DNA of 64,000 nt from contig WBMW01000795.1 in the NCBI GenBank assembly GCA_013396635.1, positions 633,158 through 697,157 on the forward strand. The letters are read 5' to 3'. Of this stretch, positions 48,364 through 60,331 are shown piece by piece (position 1 is the stretch's first letter; every line of letters starts with the position of its first letter). Source of the DNA: Penelope pileata (lineage: Eukaryota > Chordata > Aves > Galliformes > Cracidae). A program made the translations under genes and the position numbers. The notes under the pieces are model-generated. The model was not told where the DNA came from and ran no database searches. It saw nothing but the letters and a program-made list of their open reading frames with translations.

Positions 48364-51300
48364 ACATTGTCCTTGCATCTCCCATACTCATTCAGCAGTG
48401 GAATGAGCAAGATGTGACACGCCAAACACTAAGGCTCAGACTAAGACTAAGGCTCAGATGGGCATGTATATGCTCCCTCATGTCTAATACTCAGCAGGAC
48501 ATAAGATAGCACTGCACATGCAGTTCTGTGGAAGACTGCTTCAGGTAAGATATGCCATTGAGAACGTTTTTAAATGGGCCTAAATATTTCTATCTATGCC
48601 TCATACATTCTTGACATTGGTTTCCTGAGTATTTTGGTAAGTGTTTTTGCGATGTTGAAAGTGGCTCTTTGGGTGTTTTCATATCTGCTCTGAGTGCATT
48701 CAATGGGAAATACTCAGGCATATAGAGACCTCATTTAAATGTAACCCAGTCCTTGGAGAGAGGAAGATGTGGCCTGCGTTGAGGTTAATGAACTGACTGG
48801 CAGAGAAATCTGTTTTAACCCATGTGAACTCAGAGAATATCATGCCCCTGAAGGCTGACTCTGAAGAAATTCCCATATCTCCCATTGAAAATGTTCCCAC
48901 CTCCTGCTTTTCAACAGAAAGAATGCCAGAAAGGCCTTTTAGGCCAAAGAGTTCAGTCATGTTATTTCTACTATCCCAAGTAAAATGCCTCATTGCACTA
49001 TTTCAGTTAGTAATATTGCCACATTATTTGTTGTTGAGCTTCTTCCAATAGAAATACCACAAAAATGCTTTTTCTTTGGGGTATTTGAACTATGAAATTC
49101 TTACAAATTGTATATATCAACATAGTTCAAATTGGTACCAACGATTTTTTTAACATTACCAGAGTTTTGTGGTATGTCTTCCCTTTCTGTTTTGAGAAAA
49201 CATTGTCAGTTTAGAGCTTCTGCTGGGAAGAAATTGTCACCAGAAGAGATGAAAGAAAAATAAATTATTGAAAAAAGGTATAAAGCCTAGTCTTAGCCAG
49301 AAAAGAAAGCCAAAATCTCATCTTTTCTAGAGAGCAAGATTGGCTTATGTATTTAAACTTGATAGAGAGTTAAATAGATATCTTTCTGGATGATTTTCTG
49401 CAAATTCTGTTACCACAGTGAGTACTGGTAGGAAAATAATTTCCATTTTGTAATAGCTTCTTTTAGGATATCTTATAATTTAGAAATATTTGGATATGTG
49501 AATGAAGAGATGTCTCCTTCATGTCTCCGTTATACTTCTCAGTTTACTGTTTTGAGACATCCAAAGACTGTCTGCAAAAATGTTGCCTTGGAGACTCCAA
49601 AATTCAGAGGGGAGCTAGCTAAGGTGGGAAATCTTACAAACAAATATATGGAGAGTCACTTTGTGAGAATGCAAGCCCATGACAATTTCCTTGGGCAAAA
49701 GTCCAGGGTTGTGTCACGTTGTAAGTACTGTCAGTGTTCAGTCTCAGATGCTCACTAGGAGATGAAGATGGCCAAAAGTTGTTTTGAGGAGCAGTACTGA
49801 TGTCTTGTGAGGGAGCTAAATGATTTTGAAAGAAGTTGGTTGGTATGCATGTAGTTGGAGGAGTGGAGGCTGAAAGAGATGGTGTGTAACACCAAGCTAC
49901 TGTCTTGTTGGGTATTTGCCCTGATGATAGTGTTGAAAAAGTCTGGAATATAAATTCCTTCCATTTTATGAAACGCAGATGTGAAGCTGAGCACCAGATT
50001 CTTTTCTTCCAGTTTGGGAAAGTTTGGATTAAAATTGGGAACCAACTACCTTATGCTGCTTGCCACAAGGAGTCAAAATGGACCATGATCCTGAACTGTC
50101 TCTCCATCGTTTTCATGCTGTTTTTGGACCTAAATCATGCTACCTCTAGGTAGTAGAAGTAATAACTATCTTTTCTTTGACTTCTAGGTTTGAAGGATCC
50201 AACCCATATAGACAAAGTAGTTATTTTTATACTTGAGTTTATTAAACACATTTCCATTTTGTGTCCAACACTTTAAAGCTCATTTTAGCACTAGCATTGT
50301 CTTTGATTTCCTTTCAGTTCCCTTGTGTTGCTCATTTAAAGAACATGGTCCTACAGCACCCCGGGGGAGCAGCCTGGGATGGCTGAGGGTCAGAAAGGAT
50401 CTGTCTGAGAAGTGTACCAAAGCAAGGATGACTGCTATGAAACAGCCTCAGCATCTGAAGGCAATTCCCAGGCTGAGCACCACGATGGGCTCCAGATTGG
50501 CACTGCAAAACACAAATATTAAGCAGAGCCTTGCTCTCCTTTAGATCTTCGCAGAGCAGCCACCGCATCACGCACAAATGCACAGGACATTGGAAACAGG
50601 CCTGCAGAATGACTGCAGAAACAAACAATATCTAGGTAGGCCCTTTTGCTCCAGCCTAAGATGGCTGTATTCAATACTACTTGGCACTCCCCTGAGCTGT
50701 TGAGTAACTGGGTTAGAATTTTTCGTTTGTTTGCTTTAAACAAGATGGGATTGTTATTGTGCAATAGCATTGTTCTGGGATGCAGACAGCTTTTGCAGGC
50801 TGTCTGCAGCTTTGTATTTGTAAAGTATTTGTGTTTTTAAAACAAAGGTCAGTGATCATGCTATCAGGTCATTATCTGCTGATAACTAGGCCACCAACTA
50901 CCCTGCATTCACAGCAGCAGCACTAGTGCAGCCATCTGCAGGCCTGAGGGTTTACTGCAGGTGAGCTACGGCCTCCTCCCTGCCCCAGCCACTGCGCAGA
51001 TCAAGGTTTTCTTCCCCAGGTGTTCCCTGTCCAGACAGGCAATGGAGCTTGATTTAGTGCCACTAGTAATCAGTGCCTGCAGATGAATTAAAAACAGGAC
51101 TGTAAATCTTGACATGCTCTTTCATCCATGACATTTTGGATCTTAACATCAAAATAGATTGACATTCCTCTACCACATGGCAGGGTTGGGTCTTGTTATA
51201 CTGAGAAATTGAAGACTCCAGCCGCAGTGCTCATGTTGTAACAATATAGCATGTGGGAAAAGGCTGAGTGACGTGTTGAATAGAGAACTGGCTTTGTTCC

Positions 51301-54097
51301 TCTGGGATCCAGGTTTTCAGCTGAATTTCAAGTCCTGTGTTAAATGAGTAGTCTCTGCTCCATTCCTGGGGGAACAGCAGTCTGCATTAGAAAACCACGG
51401 TGCATAATTCAGCAGCCAGTAGCTGAAAGCCAGGAACCAGATTCTCAGAGTAAGTTAAACGTCTTCCTCCCAGACAGAGGATCCCTCCTGCTCCTCCAGG
51501 CTCAGGTCAGAAGCTGCCCAATGGGCATCTTGCCCATGGTGAAGCCAAGGACACTTTTGACAGAGCTAGCCTCAACAAAAGTGTGTGGAGACAAGCCTCT
51601 GATCAGTACTTTCTTGTAGCAGGAATGTAATTCTCCAGCTTGAATTTGCTAACGCTCCTTCCAGATGGCACTAATATTATTCACAAAAGAACTGAAGAAC
51701 ACTTTGGTCCAAAAAGCCTTTACAAAGCNGAATGGCTTGTACTCCTGGGTTTAGTTCAAAAAATCCCAAACAGATCCAGCTGTAGCACCCTGTGAATTTC
51801 AAACAGATCTTGTTTTTGTGAGGGGAAATTGGCCCACAGCTGGTACCAGAATCTGACGATCGATTTGTCTACTCATTTTAAATGAACAAAATTCCAGGAA
51901 AAAGACTTTGGAGCCATATGTCTGCCCAGGGCTCTGACACAACTATAGGCATTATCATGAGACTGCAGGCAATCCAGAGATCTAGAAGAGAGGAGCCCAA
52001 GATTGGATGCTGGAGATAAGCTCTGCGAAAGAGTGACCATGTTCAGTGCTGTATGCTGGTTGGAGACTACCTAGCCCAAAATATCAGCCATTTAAGGTGC
52101 AATCACAATAGATGATACGGAAATTGTGGAAAAGTATAATAAACACTGGGAGAAATATGACAAGACAAAAGTTTTCATTAGCATGTGAGATGAATACTAA
52201 AAAGGCTACTTGGATTGCAAGAGCTTTATTCCATGCTCACTCACAACAATTTTCATTGTTCTGAGAACAGCTAAGGAATGATCCACAACCTGATCTTGCT
52301 ATTTAACTATAAAGTATTCCACCAATGCCAAAGACTTAACTCAGCCTTCATGAAAATCTGAATGTAGCCCCATGCTGTACAAATGTTAACAACTCAGAAC
52401 ATTGTTCTTAACACTAAGATGGACTCAACAATATACAGTGTCTTGAACAATGAGAAGCCAGGCTATATCATTTGTGCTTTCGGGAAAAGGCTGGAGGAAA
52501 TAAGAGGCATGCAGTTCAAGGCTTTAATAGGAATGCTGATGTCCATGAATGTTGCACAATGCAGTGATATGTAGAGAGCTGAAAACAAGGTGGATAAAGA
52601 GTAGCAAGACCAAATTGCCCGAAGTGACAATAGAAACACAGCTTCCATGCCCAAGTCTGCGTCTCTGCTCTGGGCTATATAGATATGCCAGTTTGTCTGG
52701 GGCTCATTACACAATAATCTTTACACAGAGCTGTGCCACATCGTACTGATGTACCCAAGAAGGCTCCATTTCTGTGAAGAAAAGAAAAAATGAAGTGAGT
52801 ACTTTCATTTAAACAGTTGTTTAGACTTTTGAGTAAGTTTGGATGATGTGATAAGTGCTGCTTGTAGGCAAATACATCTAGAAGAGTTGTATGAAATTCT
52901 GTGGGGTACCGTATGGCAACGGCCTTTTCTTTCCTTGCAACCAAGGAAATTTTGTTCGTCTTTCACATAACATCTCTTACACCATCATATCTGTTCTCTT
53001 CTTTCCCTCAGCTTTCCCTTTCCCACCTTCTTCCCTGATGACCTGCCTCAAATCTTCAGTGCAGTGCTCCAGGTTTCACCGCTCAGCAGCACCAGCGCTC
53101 CAGTCACCTGAAATATCTGTGCTCAAAGCTGCAATTCCCTATTATTCTTCACTGTATACATTAGAGAGAACTGTCCCAATTAATAATGCTTTAGATTAAC
53201 ACTTATCTAGGCTTTCAGCCACTTAAGAGTTGTCAAGCGTTGTACTCACAGTCGTAAGAAAGGCCAAATTGGAGTGTGAACAATTGCTTTTTTTTCTCCA
53301 GAACACTCGTTTGTTATTAATCTTTCAGCTAAAATTGTGATGACTGGAGTGTTACTTCAGGGAGATTGATAAGAGTGCTATGTCTCAGGGAAGGGGAAGG
53401 GGTCAGTAACTTAGAACTATTTGTTTCAGATAAGCAGTTAGGCCAATGTTATCTAGCTTGTGTGGAAGAAAAAAAAGGCATCTAATTCAGATCCTTACCT
53501 AGGCACTTCAGCGGATTAGCAGGAACATGAAGACTTGTTTAGCTGCAAGCTCTTATGTGTACCTGACCAGGTTTGAAAATGTTCGACTTGATATTCCATG
53601 AGAGAAACCAGGCTGACAAATTACCTGATAGTAAATACAAAGGGAAGAAGAAAGACTGCTTTGGAAATAGGGTGATGTAGCAGAGCAAATGTACATAGTT
53701 ATCAGCTACTGCTGAGGGAGATGCACACCTGCAGCATCCTGGAAATCATATCAAGCAGCAATGCTTGAACAAAAGACCAGAGAGTCCTGTGTTTAAGATA
53801 ATAATTACAGGGAAAACTGGATGGGCAGCATGCTGTGGTTCTAATTGCATCTAAATACAAATCTGGGTGTTTTAAAACTGCTCTTTAAATCAAAGCATCT
53901 TCCCCTTTCATTACTGGACCTTCAAGGCAGAGTAAATTCATAGAGAATTTTAAGACTTAAAAGTCCTTTCCCAGGCATTAGATCATCAAAGAGAGTTCTA
54001 CATATATTCTGGAGTGTCTGATGGCCAATTAGAAGAGAAATGACTATTTCATGATATCTGTTTAGTGATCCTGTGGCAAAAGAAAGCGTCTTGCGTA
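48364..54097. other. Unique AT-rich interval, no gene recognised
   Basis: No gene is recognised. The minus-strand frame at 48700-48993 (97 codons) and overlapping frames near 50233-50770 have no recognised domain. Short tandem units 'actaaggctcaga' occur near 48428 and 48444. A single N occurs at 51729. The bases near 51270-51340 have a weak MIR-like 5' pattern, too faint to call. Confidence 0.55.
51729..51729. other. Single N in the assembly
   Basis: The N lies in 'acaaagcngaatgg'. Unlike the N at 47340, I see no duplicated flanking sequence, so it is probably an ambiguous base or a trimmed gap. Confidence 0.9.
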
Positions 54098-54659
54098 TGA
54101 ACCAAGGTTGCTTTGAAAGTAATGCCTCCTGTCTATTTCCGTGGAAACTACAATAGACACAAAGAGCACAATGACACTATTTGATAGAGCAAATCCTCAT
54201 CTACAAAATTCTATTTTTCAGTTTATTTACCACCATTAACTGATTCACACAGACCAACTGATAGAGATGCTCTTCATTTCATGGTATGACAGCTGTGCAT
54301 GGCCATCCAGAGCGTGGTGTCTGTCACATCACTGTCACCACTGCTGTGGTCCACTACCTCACTGTGCTTGCATCCACTGTTTGGTCTCCATCAACATTCA
54401 GCAAGTGTCGATGAATGTCAATGGGTGCCATTTTTTCTGCATGGAGGAATTCAGTTCCACATCTTTGCTTCACATGCACTTCCATGTCAGACACCATTTT
54501 GTCAGACTGCCCCTCTACTGCCACCTGCCATATGGCAACAAAATGTAGCAGAATATTGGCAGGAAGGTTCAACCTCTACTGTCATACCACCGCTGTCTGC
54601 CTCTGATGCTGTGGGCCAACATAATAAAATAGGAGGCATTACTTTAGGGGCAGCCCTCG
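54098..54659 (-). mobile_element. Mariner element, internally deleted (Galluhop/Mariner1_GG type), copy 2
   Basis: This copy is 562 bp, close to the 566 bp of the first. The left end contains 'ttgctttgaaagtaatgcct' and the reverse-complemented right end contains 'gggctgcccctaaagtaatg', so the inverted repeats are present but diverged. TA flanks both ends (54096-54097 and 54660-54661). It lacks the same internal portion as the copy at 15063 and lies in the same orientation, with transposase remains on the minus strand. The two therefore descend from one already-deleted subfamily. It is non-autonomous. Confidence 0.87.
54354..54572 (-). pseudogene. Mariner transposase N-terminal fragment
   Basis: The minus-strand frame carries 'EFLHAEKMAPIDIHRHLLNV' and 'TVDASTVR', the helix-turn-helix part of mariner transposase, like the copy at 15317. 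It is about 72 codons and lacks the catalytic DDD domain. Frames on the opposite strand (93 and 132 codons at 54267-54697) are shadows without known domains. Confidence 0.72.
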
Positions 54660-57600
54660 TACTTACTGCTAAATTAACACCAGCTGGGTTTGTCTGAGCA
54701 CTGGAGAACACAAATGTCCACTGTCTGGGGACTGAGATTCTTTTAAAACTCAAGTCACCACAGTCTTTGCACTTAGCAGACTTGCTCAGATCAAACTTCC
54801 AGAATATTCAGCCCTCATAAATAAAATCCTTTCTTAAATAACTCTCTACCTCTCTCTTCCTCAAAGGAAAAAAAACCCTTGAGCTTTGCCTTGCATTTCT
54901 ACAAATCTCCTAGCATGGGAAAATATGGAGGAATTACACAGCTGACAATCTCCTCAAGGAGGTGGACCACCATGAAGGTGGTTCACTGACTTCCCCAGAG
55001 TAGATGTTGCTGCTTACCTCAATCTAAGGGGGCTCAACGCCACTCTTTCATTTGTATGTGAGAGGACAAAGCCAACATCCTTTAGATTCCCACAACTATG
55101 CATAGAAGAGGGAAAAGCCCTCTTATAATATTCCAACCAGTGAGATTCACTTATTTCTGTGGATGCATCCATTACATATGCACTGCTCCGTTGAGCTTCC
55201 CTTACAGTATCATTTTTCCAGCACTACCTGCTATGCAGAAAACCAAGTGGATGGTATTTAACTGAATGGAAAAAACTGCTGGGCAGAAAAAAGAAAAAGT
55301 GCAAAAGAAAACATAAAGCAGCCACGTAAAAAGCAAAAATTTAGAAAGTGATACAGACTGTGTCAGTAGCAGTTTTATATAAACTTCAAGTGTAGTCCTT
55401 ATGTAAAGCTCATAGCAGAAACTTTCACATTGTCATAGGAAGCTAACTTGTGTCTAGTTTATTGCATAAAATTTTGCAGCCCAACATTGCATTCCATCTG
55501 TCAGAACATAAGTGAAGAACAATTATTTCTATTAACTGTAGCCTGGGTAGGAAAAGAGAAATCCAGCTAATTGCTGAAGCAAAGTTGGAGTAACGAAATA
55601 TAGATACTCCAACCTACCTTCCAGATCCTTGATATTACTGGTCCGGTTTCAACTGGACCCTGATTCAGCTGCCATGGATAAAGGAACAGCAGAAAAAGAG
55701 TACATAGTACATACAGAAAACCAGAGGCTGTGACTTTAGGACTTGTAGCAAGATGACATTGGAAGCAGAGTTAAAGACCTCTGCAAATGGCCATGCCCTT
55801 CTATTTAATGGATTAAAATGGAGCACTGAGAAGTCCAGAAGCATTGGCTGCAACTTACTAATAGTGGGCAAGATGTTTTTTCTCACATGTATGTCTTGAT
55901 AACCATTATAGCCAAAGCCATCCTTCAGCACCGCTCATAGAACGGTGGAAAGCATTCTATCTTACAAAAAAATTCCATGGGTCACTGTCTTTGTTGGAGT
56001 CAGATTGAACGGGAAACATAGCTGAAAACTGACAGAGAGGTAAAGCGTATGCCTTGGATTTAAGGAATACTCCCCTCAAAAAAAAAAAANCCAAAATCCT
56101 TTGGCAAACACAGAGACTATAAAATGCCCTGCCTTTATACCAGACAGATAACCCTAAATGTGGGCCTCCCCCATCCTCCTGAATTTCCTAGCCACCAGGC
56201 CAGCAAGCCAGTTTCTCTTTATTCCTTGTGTTAAAAGGGTTTTGACCAGACTGTGTAATGATCCATAGGCTAAGTTCAGCAGTCCAAGTTTCTGATGAAG
56301 GTAATTCATGGAGAACTAACCGCAGAGACAACCAGGATGTACCAGAAGGAAGGATGACAGGATGAACTCATGAGTGAATTTTTTCTCTATCTTTTAATCA
56401 GTTCTGTGTTTAGAATCTAATAGGGACCTATGCCACTCAGTGGTAAAACTAGCATTAATTCTAGCCACTTTAACCCAGATAGTCTTCGTACTCACAGCAG
56501 AAAAAAACAGACCGTACCCAGACTCTCATGAAGGGAATAGCATGTGTAGAAAAAGAAGGGAAAGCAAAAAGGAGAGCACCATGTGCCTCCTGGCCTCCCC
56601 CTCCTCCCACTGTGCCTCTTGTACATCCCCCAAGGTCAGGCACAATCTGTCCCTTTGTATCCAGGAAAGAAATGGGATGCAAAGTGTTAGGAATTTCCTA
56701 AAACTGTCTCGAATCATGTGCTGTTTAAGTAACTGTCATTTTGCTGCCTGGTTCATTGACACTTGGGTCTTAAATGGTGCTTGTGGAGGAGTAATATTTT
56801 CAGCTCTGAAGGGGTAAAGAAAACAGTCTTAGAAAAGCAAAGCCTTTGAACAGCGATATGCTGTGGAGGAATATCTCGATATGCTCATTTCATGTAAAGC
56901 CTACATTCTCTTTGCATGAAATCAACATGAAGTTAAAATAAGTATTTCATGAAAACGTAATATGCAGGAGAAGTCTGTTTCCTTAGAAGGGAAAAAAAAG
57001 CTAGAACAGATGGCTGAAGGAAAAATTAGCTTAAAGACATCAGAAACAGCTGAATAAACTTTCAGTAGTCCAAGAGAAAAAGAGGCTCAATCCTCTGGTT
57101 TATTCTTATTTTCCTATTTACATTCTTCAAATGCACTGGAAATGGCATTCAACTTTTCTAGTAGTTTGGACTTTTTCATTTGTTAAGGTTTTTTAGGTAT
57201 GGATTATAGTGTTTAAGGTCATGGGGAAGAACACTGTTAAAGCAGCGCTTGACCTTGTGCTACTCTCTGTATGTTAATTTTAGAGTCAAAAACTCACAGG
57301 CACACAAGGCTTCAGAGCTGTTATTAGTCCACACCTCACAAACATGCCATGGTAGACCTGGGATGAAAAAATCAAACTCATTTATTCAAAAAAAGAAATA
57401 AAAAATTCACTCACGAATTTCCTTTGATTGGCTTTGTTGTATGTTATAGTGTGCAAATATATGGATGTATAAGAGCTCATTGCCAACTTCACCCATTATG
57501 TTCAGTGCAAGTGGAAGAAACTTTTCTTGATGGTATGAAACACCTGATGGAGTCAACGGTCAATATTTTTTCTGGTGTAACATGGCCTTTTAGATTTAAA

Positions 57601-58825
57601 TAGTGAAGAAGGAGAGCTCTGGAAATAGCTCCTCTTACAAGTTAAATGTTAATTTCTGCTTCCAGGTAGGGCAGATGTATTGGAAAAGAAGCCTTTTCCA
57701 TGGTACTAGATCCTATATGTTTCAGTCATGAAGAGGAGTGCAGGAATAAGATGTAGTCTAAAAAGTTATTAGAAGTTAGGCAGGCCTAAAATTAGATATT
57801 GTTGTTAAATTATTTTTTTTTTCTGTGGGGGAGATTTTTTTTATTCTTAATTTGCTTGTATATCCATAATAATTATTCTCATACATTAAGGTGCAATAAG
57901 GATACTAATTGCTGATTACTAATAAGGATACTAATATGGTTATATTAAATTTCTTATTCTTTCACTAGGATGTCAAATTATTTGACAAAAGTGATTTCTT
58001 CAGCATGCCCTATGAAATCTAGATACGTCTTGGATCATATCTAATTTTGATCTCTTGTGAAAAAATGTGAATATTTTGAGCACTTTTATATTCAGTGTAT
58101 AACAAGACAACTTTTTCTCTCATTCCCTTCACAATTCCTAAGAAAGCATATCTAACCTGACCAAATTTTTAGTCTATAATTTTTAGACCACTATGGGACT
58201 TTTTTCTGTTCAATGATAGAATTGTGCCAATACTGTATTTAGAATCAGTGATTATTAACAGAGATAACAGTCATTGCAAATTTGCTTTATGATTAAACAA
58301 ATATTATTCCACTGGCTGAATAGATTTTTAGTCATATCCTTCTATGAGAGCTGACAGAACAGGGCCTCAAAGAAGATAAATTTAATTTACTGGTAGACAA
58401 GCACAAGGAGAGTTGAAAGACCAGAAAGAAAACTAACATGTAGGAGAACATGGTCTAAAGAGTCCCTTTTGTAGAAGACTATGAAACAAAGATTCTTATT
58501 ACAAACATTTGAACCTTTTTGGATGAGTTGAAACAGTCTGTAGGTGTACACACAAGAAAAAGCATGAACTAGCTCCTCCTGAAATTTTTGTACAATTTGG
58601 ATGATGAAGTCATTGCACATGTATATCCCCATGCTATCTTCCAGTTTATCATTATGTCATGCATACTGTTTGAACTGTCTGAACTACGTCTATATCTCAT
58701 GTGAAACATTCAAACCACTTGTGCACTGCTACTATAAAGTAGTAATAAAACAACCAGTAGGCCACGTTTGTCTTTCTCATATTGACATTTTTAAAGACAT
58801 AGGATTTCAGCTTTTTCTTATGACT
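54660..58825. other. Unique AT-rich interval, no gene recognised
   Basis: No gene is recognised. A frame at 56440-56817 begins with a signal-peptide-like stretch but opens with GTG rather than ATG and has no recognised domain, so I reject it. A 12-base A run ends at an N (56090). A short repeat of 'aataaggatactaat' lies near 57895 and 57922. Confidence 0.55.
56090..56090. other. Single N after an A run
   Basis: The N follows about twelve A residues, which suggests uncertainty in homopolymer length. No flanking duplication is seen. Confidence 0.9.
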
Positions 58826-58833
58826 ATCTAAAG
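58826..58833. repeat. Target-site duplication, left (ATCTAAAG)
   Basis: These 8 bases recur exactly at 60324-60331, just outside the other end of the hAT element. Eight-base duplications are characteristic of hAT transposases. Confidence 0.93.
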
Positions 58834-60323
58834 CAGACACGTCCAACCTTCAGCCCATGGGCTGCACGTGGCCCTGGACAGCTCGCAATGCAGCCTGCCT
58901 CCTGCAGCCACAGCATCGTGGTGGCAGCTCTTCCCCGCCAAGTGGCCCAGCCCAGGCTCAGGAGCACACCCAACACTCAGCAACTACCAAAACATGGATG
59001 TGCTATTAACACTGTCTCAGCTGAAACCAGGACAAGGAGAGGGCGCAGTGCAGCACCCTCCCACCTCTCGTGCCCACCACACACACTCAGTCGAACAGAA
59101 ACTCGTGTATTACATTAGATGCACGAGTGCCACTTGATGAGTGAAATGAAGTGATTACTAATGATATTTCCACTCACCTAATGTCATCTTAAAAGAAAAA
59201 AGAACCCAAAAAAAAGAAGAATCATAGATGAAGAGTGTTCAGTGAAAAATGGACAGATAAGTACTTTTTTGTTGAGACAAATTGTATGGCACTAAATTTG
59301 CAATGAAATCACGTCAGTTTTCAAAAATAACAATTTAAAAAGACATTATATGCAAAAATATGCTGCCAAATTTGATGCATATCAAGGAATGTTTCATAAA
59401 GACAAAATAGCAGAACTGAAAAAATATCATCTCAACAATTTTTTTAAAAATTTACAATTCAAATGGTCTCTATTATAAAAACTGGTTACATGGTAACAAA
59501 TCTGATTTCAAAAAAAATCTAAACATTTACTGATTGTGAGTTTATTAAGCAGTGTATGGAAAGCATGGTAGATATAATTTGTCCTAATAAAGAAATGGAT
59601 TTTTCTAAAATCGATTTGTCTCACCAGACTGTGGCCAGGTGAACTGAAGAAACAGGAAAAATCTACTGAAAAAAAAATTTGGAGAGTAAAGCTGCTAATT
59701 TCAAATTTTATGCTTTGACAATAGATGAAAGTACTGATGCTACAGATATGACTCAACATGCCATTTTTACTAGAGGTATTGATAATGAATATATCCGCTG
59801 GAGAAATGGCTTCTTCAGCCATTTCTTTCAGCCACTACCTGAGACATTGCATTCAAACAGAACGTACAGAGTTTCAATCAGATATTCAACTCAAAAAATT
59901 TGATCGTCTCTTTAGTAGACTTTTATAAGAAGTCCCTTACCAGAGAAAACATATCCCTTTCTTCACAATCACACTTCATTCATGTCATTGCTTTTTGGCA
60001 GTATGTACATTTGTGAACAACTGTTTTCAAGAATGAAGTAAAAGAAGAGTAAAATTTCATCAAAAATCACTGACGAGCACCTTGAGAACTCACTAAGAAT
60101 TGCAAACACTTCCCTCAAACCAGACTGATGCATTAGTTTCACAAAAACAGGATCCCACTAGTTTTATGTTTTTGTTGCTCTATGTTTTAGCAATAAACAT
60201 AGAAAAGAATAAATAAGTTTTGTTGCTTATTTTCATTAACTTTTTTATATATTTTGTGTGCGGCCCAAGAAAATTTCTCTTCACTCAATGCAGCCAGGCA
60301 AGACGAAAGTTTGGACATCCATG
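58834..60323 (+). mobile_element. hAT DNA transposon, Charlie-like, decayed
   Basis: This 1490-bp element is bounded by an exact 8-bp duplication. Its left end 'cagacacgtccaacctt' and reverse-complemented right end 'catggatgtccaaactt' form an imperfect inverted repeat. The plus strand keeps three transposase pieces in the right order: a BED zinc-finger remnant near 59300-59400, the core segment near 59706-59790, and the C-terminal hATC dimerisation motif near 59991-60130. A complete member is usually 2.5 kb or more, so the middle is missing, and frames are broken throughout. The first 270 bases are GC-rich and non-coding, as is common for the subterminal regions that bind transposase. The element is inactive. 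Confidence 0.9.
59240..60130 (+). pseudogene. hAT transposase pseudogene (BED finger, core fragment, hATC)
   Basis: The enzyme would cut and rejoin the element ends. Visible remains: 'CNEITSVFKNNNLKRHY' with the histidine end of a BED zinc finger (59300-59350), followed by 'KFDAYQG'; a core segment 'ALTIDESTDATDMTQHAIF' (59709-59765) of the Charlie/GTF2IRD2-like transposase type; and 'LFGSMYICEQLFSRMK' (59991-60038) followed by a TAA and then 'ITDEHLENSLRIA' typical of hATC. Stop codons and frameshifts separate the pieces, and an internal deletion lies between the core and hATC. It is not an active or domesticated gene as far as I can see. Confidence 0.82.
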
Positions 60324-60331
60324 ATCTAAAG
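60324..60331. repeat. Target-site duplication, right (ATCTAAAG)
   Basis: It matches 58826-58833 exactly and directly follows the hAT end '...ggacatccatg'. Confidence 0.93.

Noticed and set aside
54299..54697. 132-codon plus-strand open frame as a gene
   Set aside because: It is antisense to the transposase remnant of the second mariner copy and extends past the element only by chance.
56440..56817. 125-codon frame with a signal-peptide-like start and cysteines
   Set aside because: The frame opens with GTG, not ATG. The first in-frame methionine lies after the hydrophobic stretch. No promoter, splice context or known domain supports it.
58868..59137. Overlapping 89- and 76-codon frames at the left of the hAT element
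   Set aside because: They lie in the GC-rich non-coding subterminal region of the transposon and match no transposase domain.
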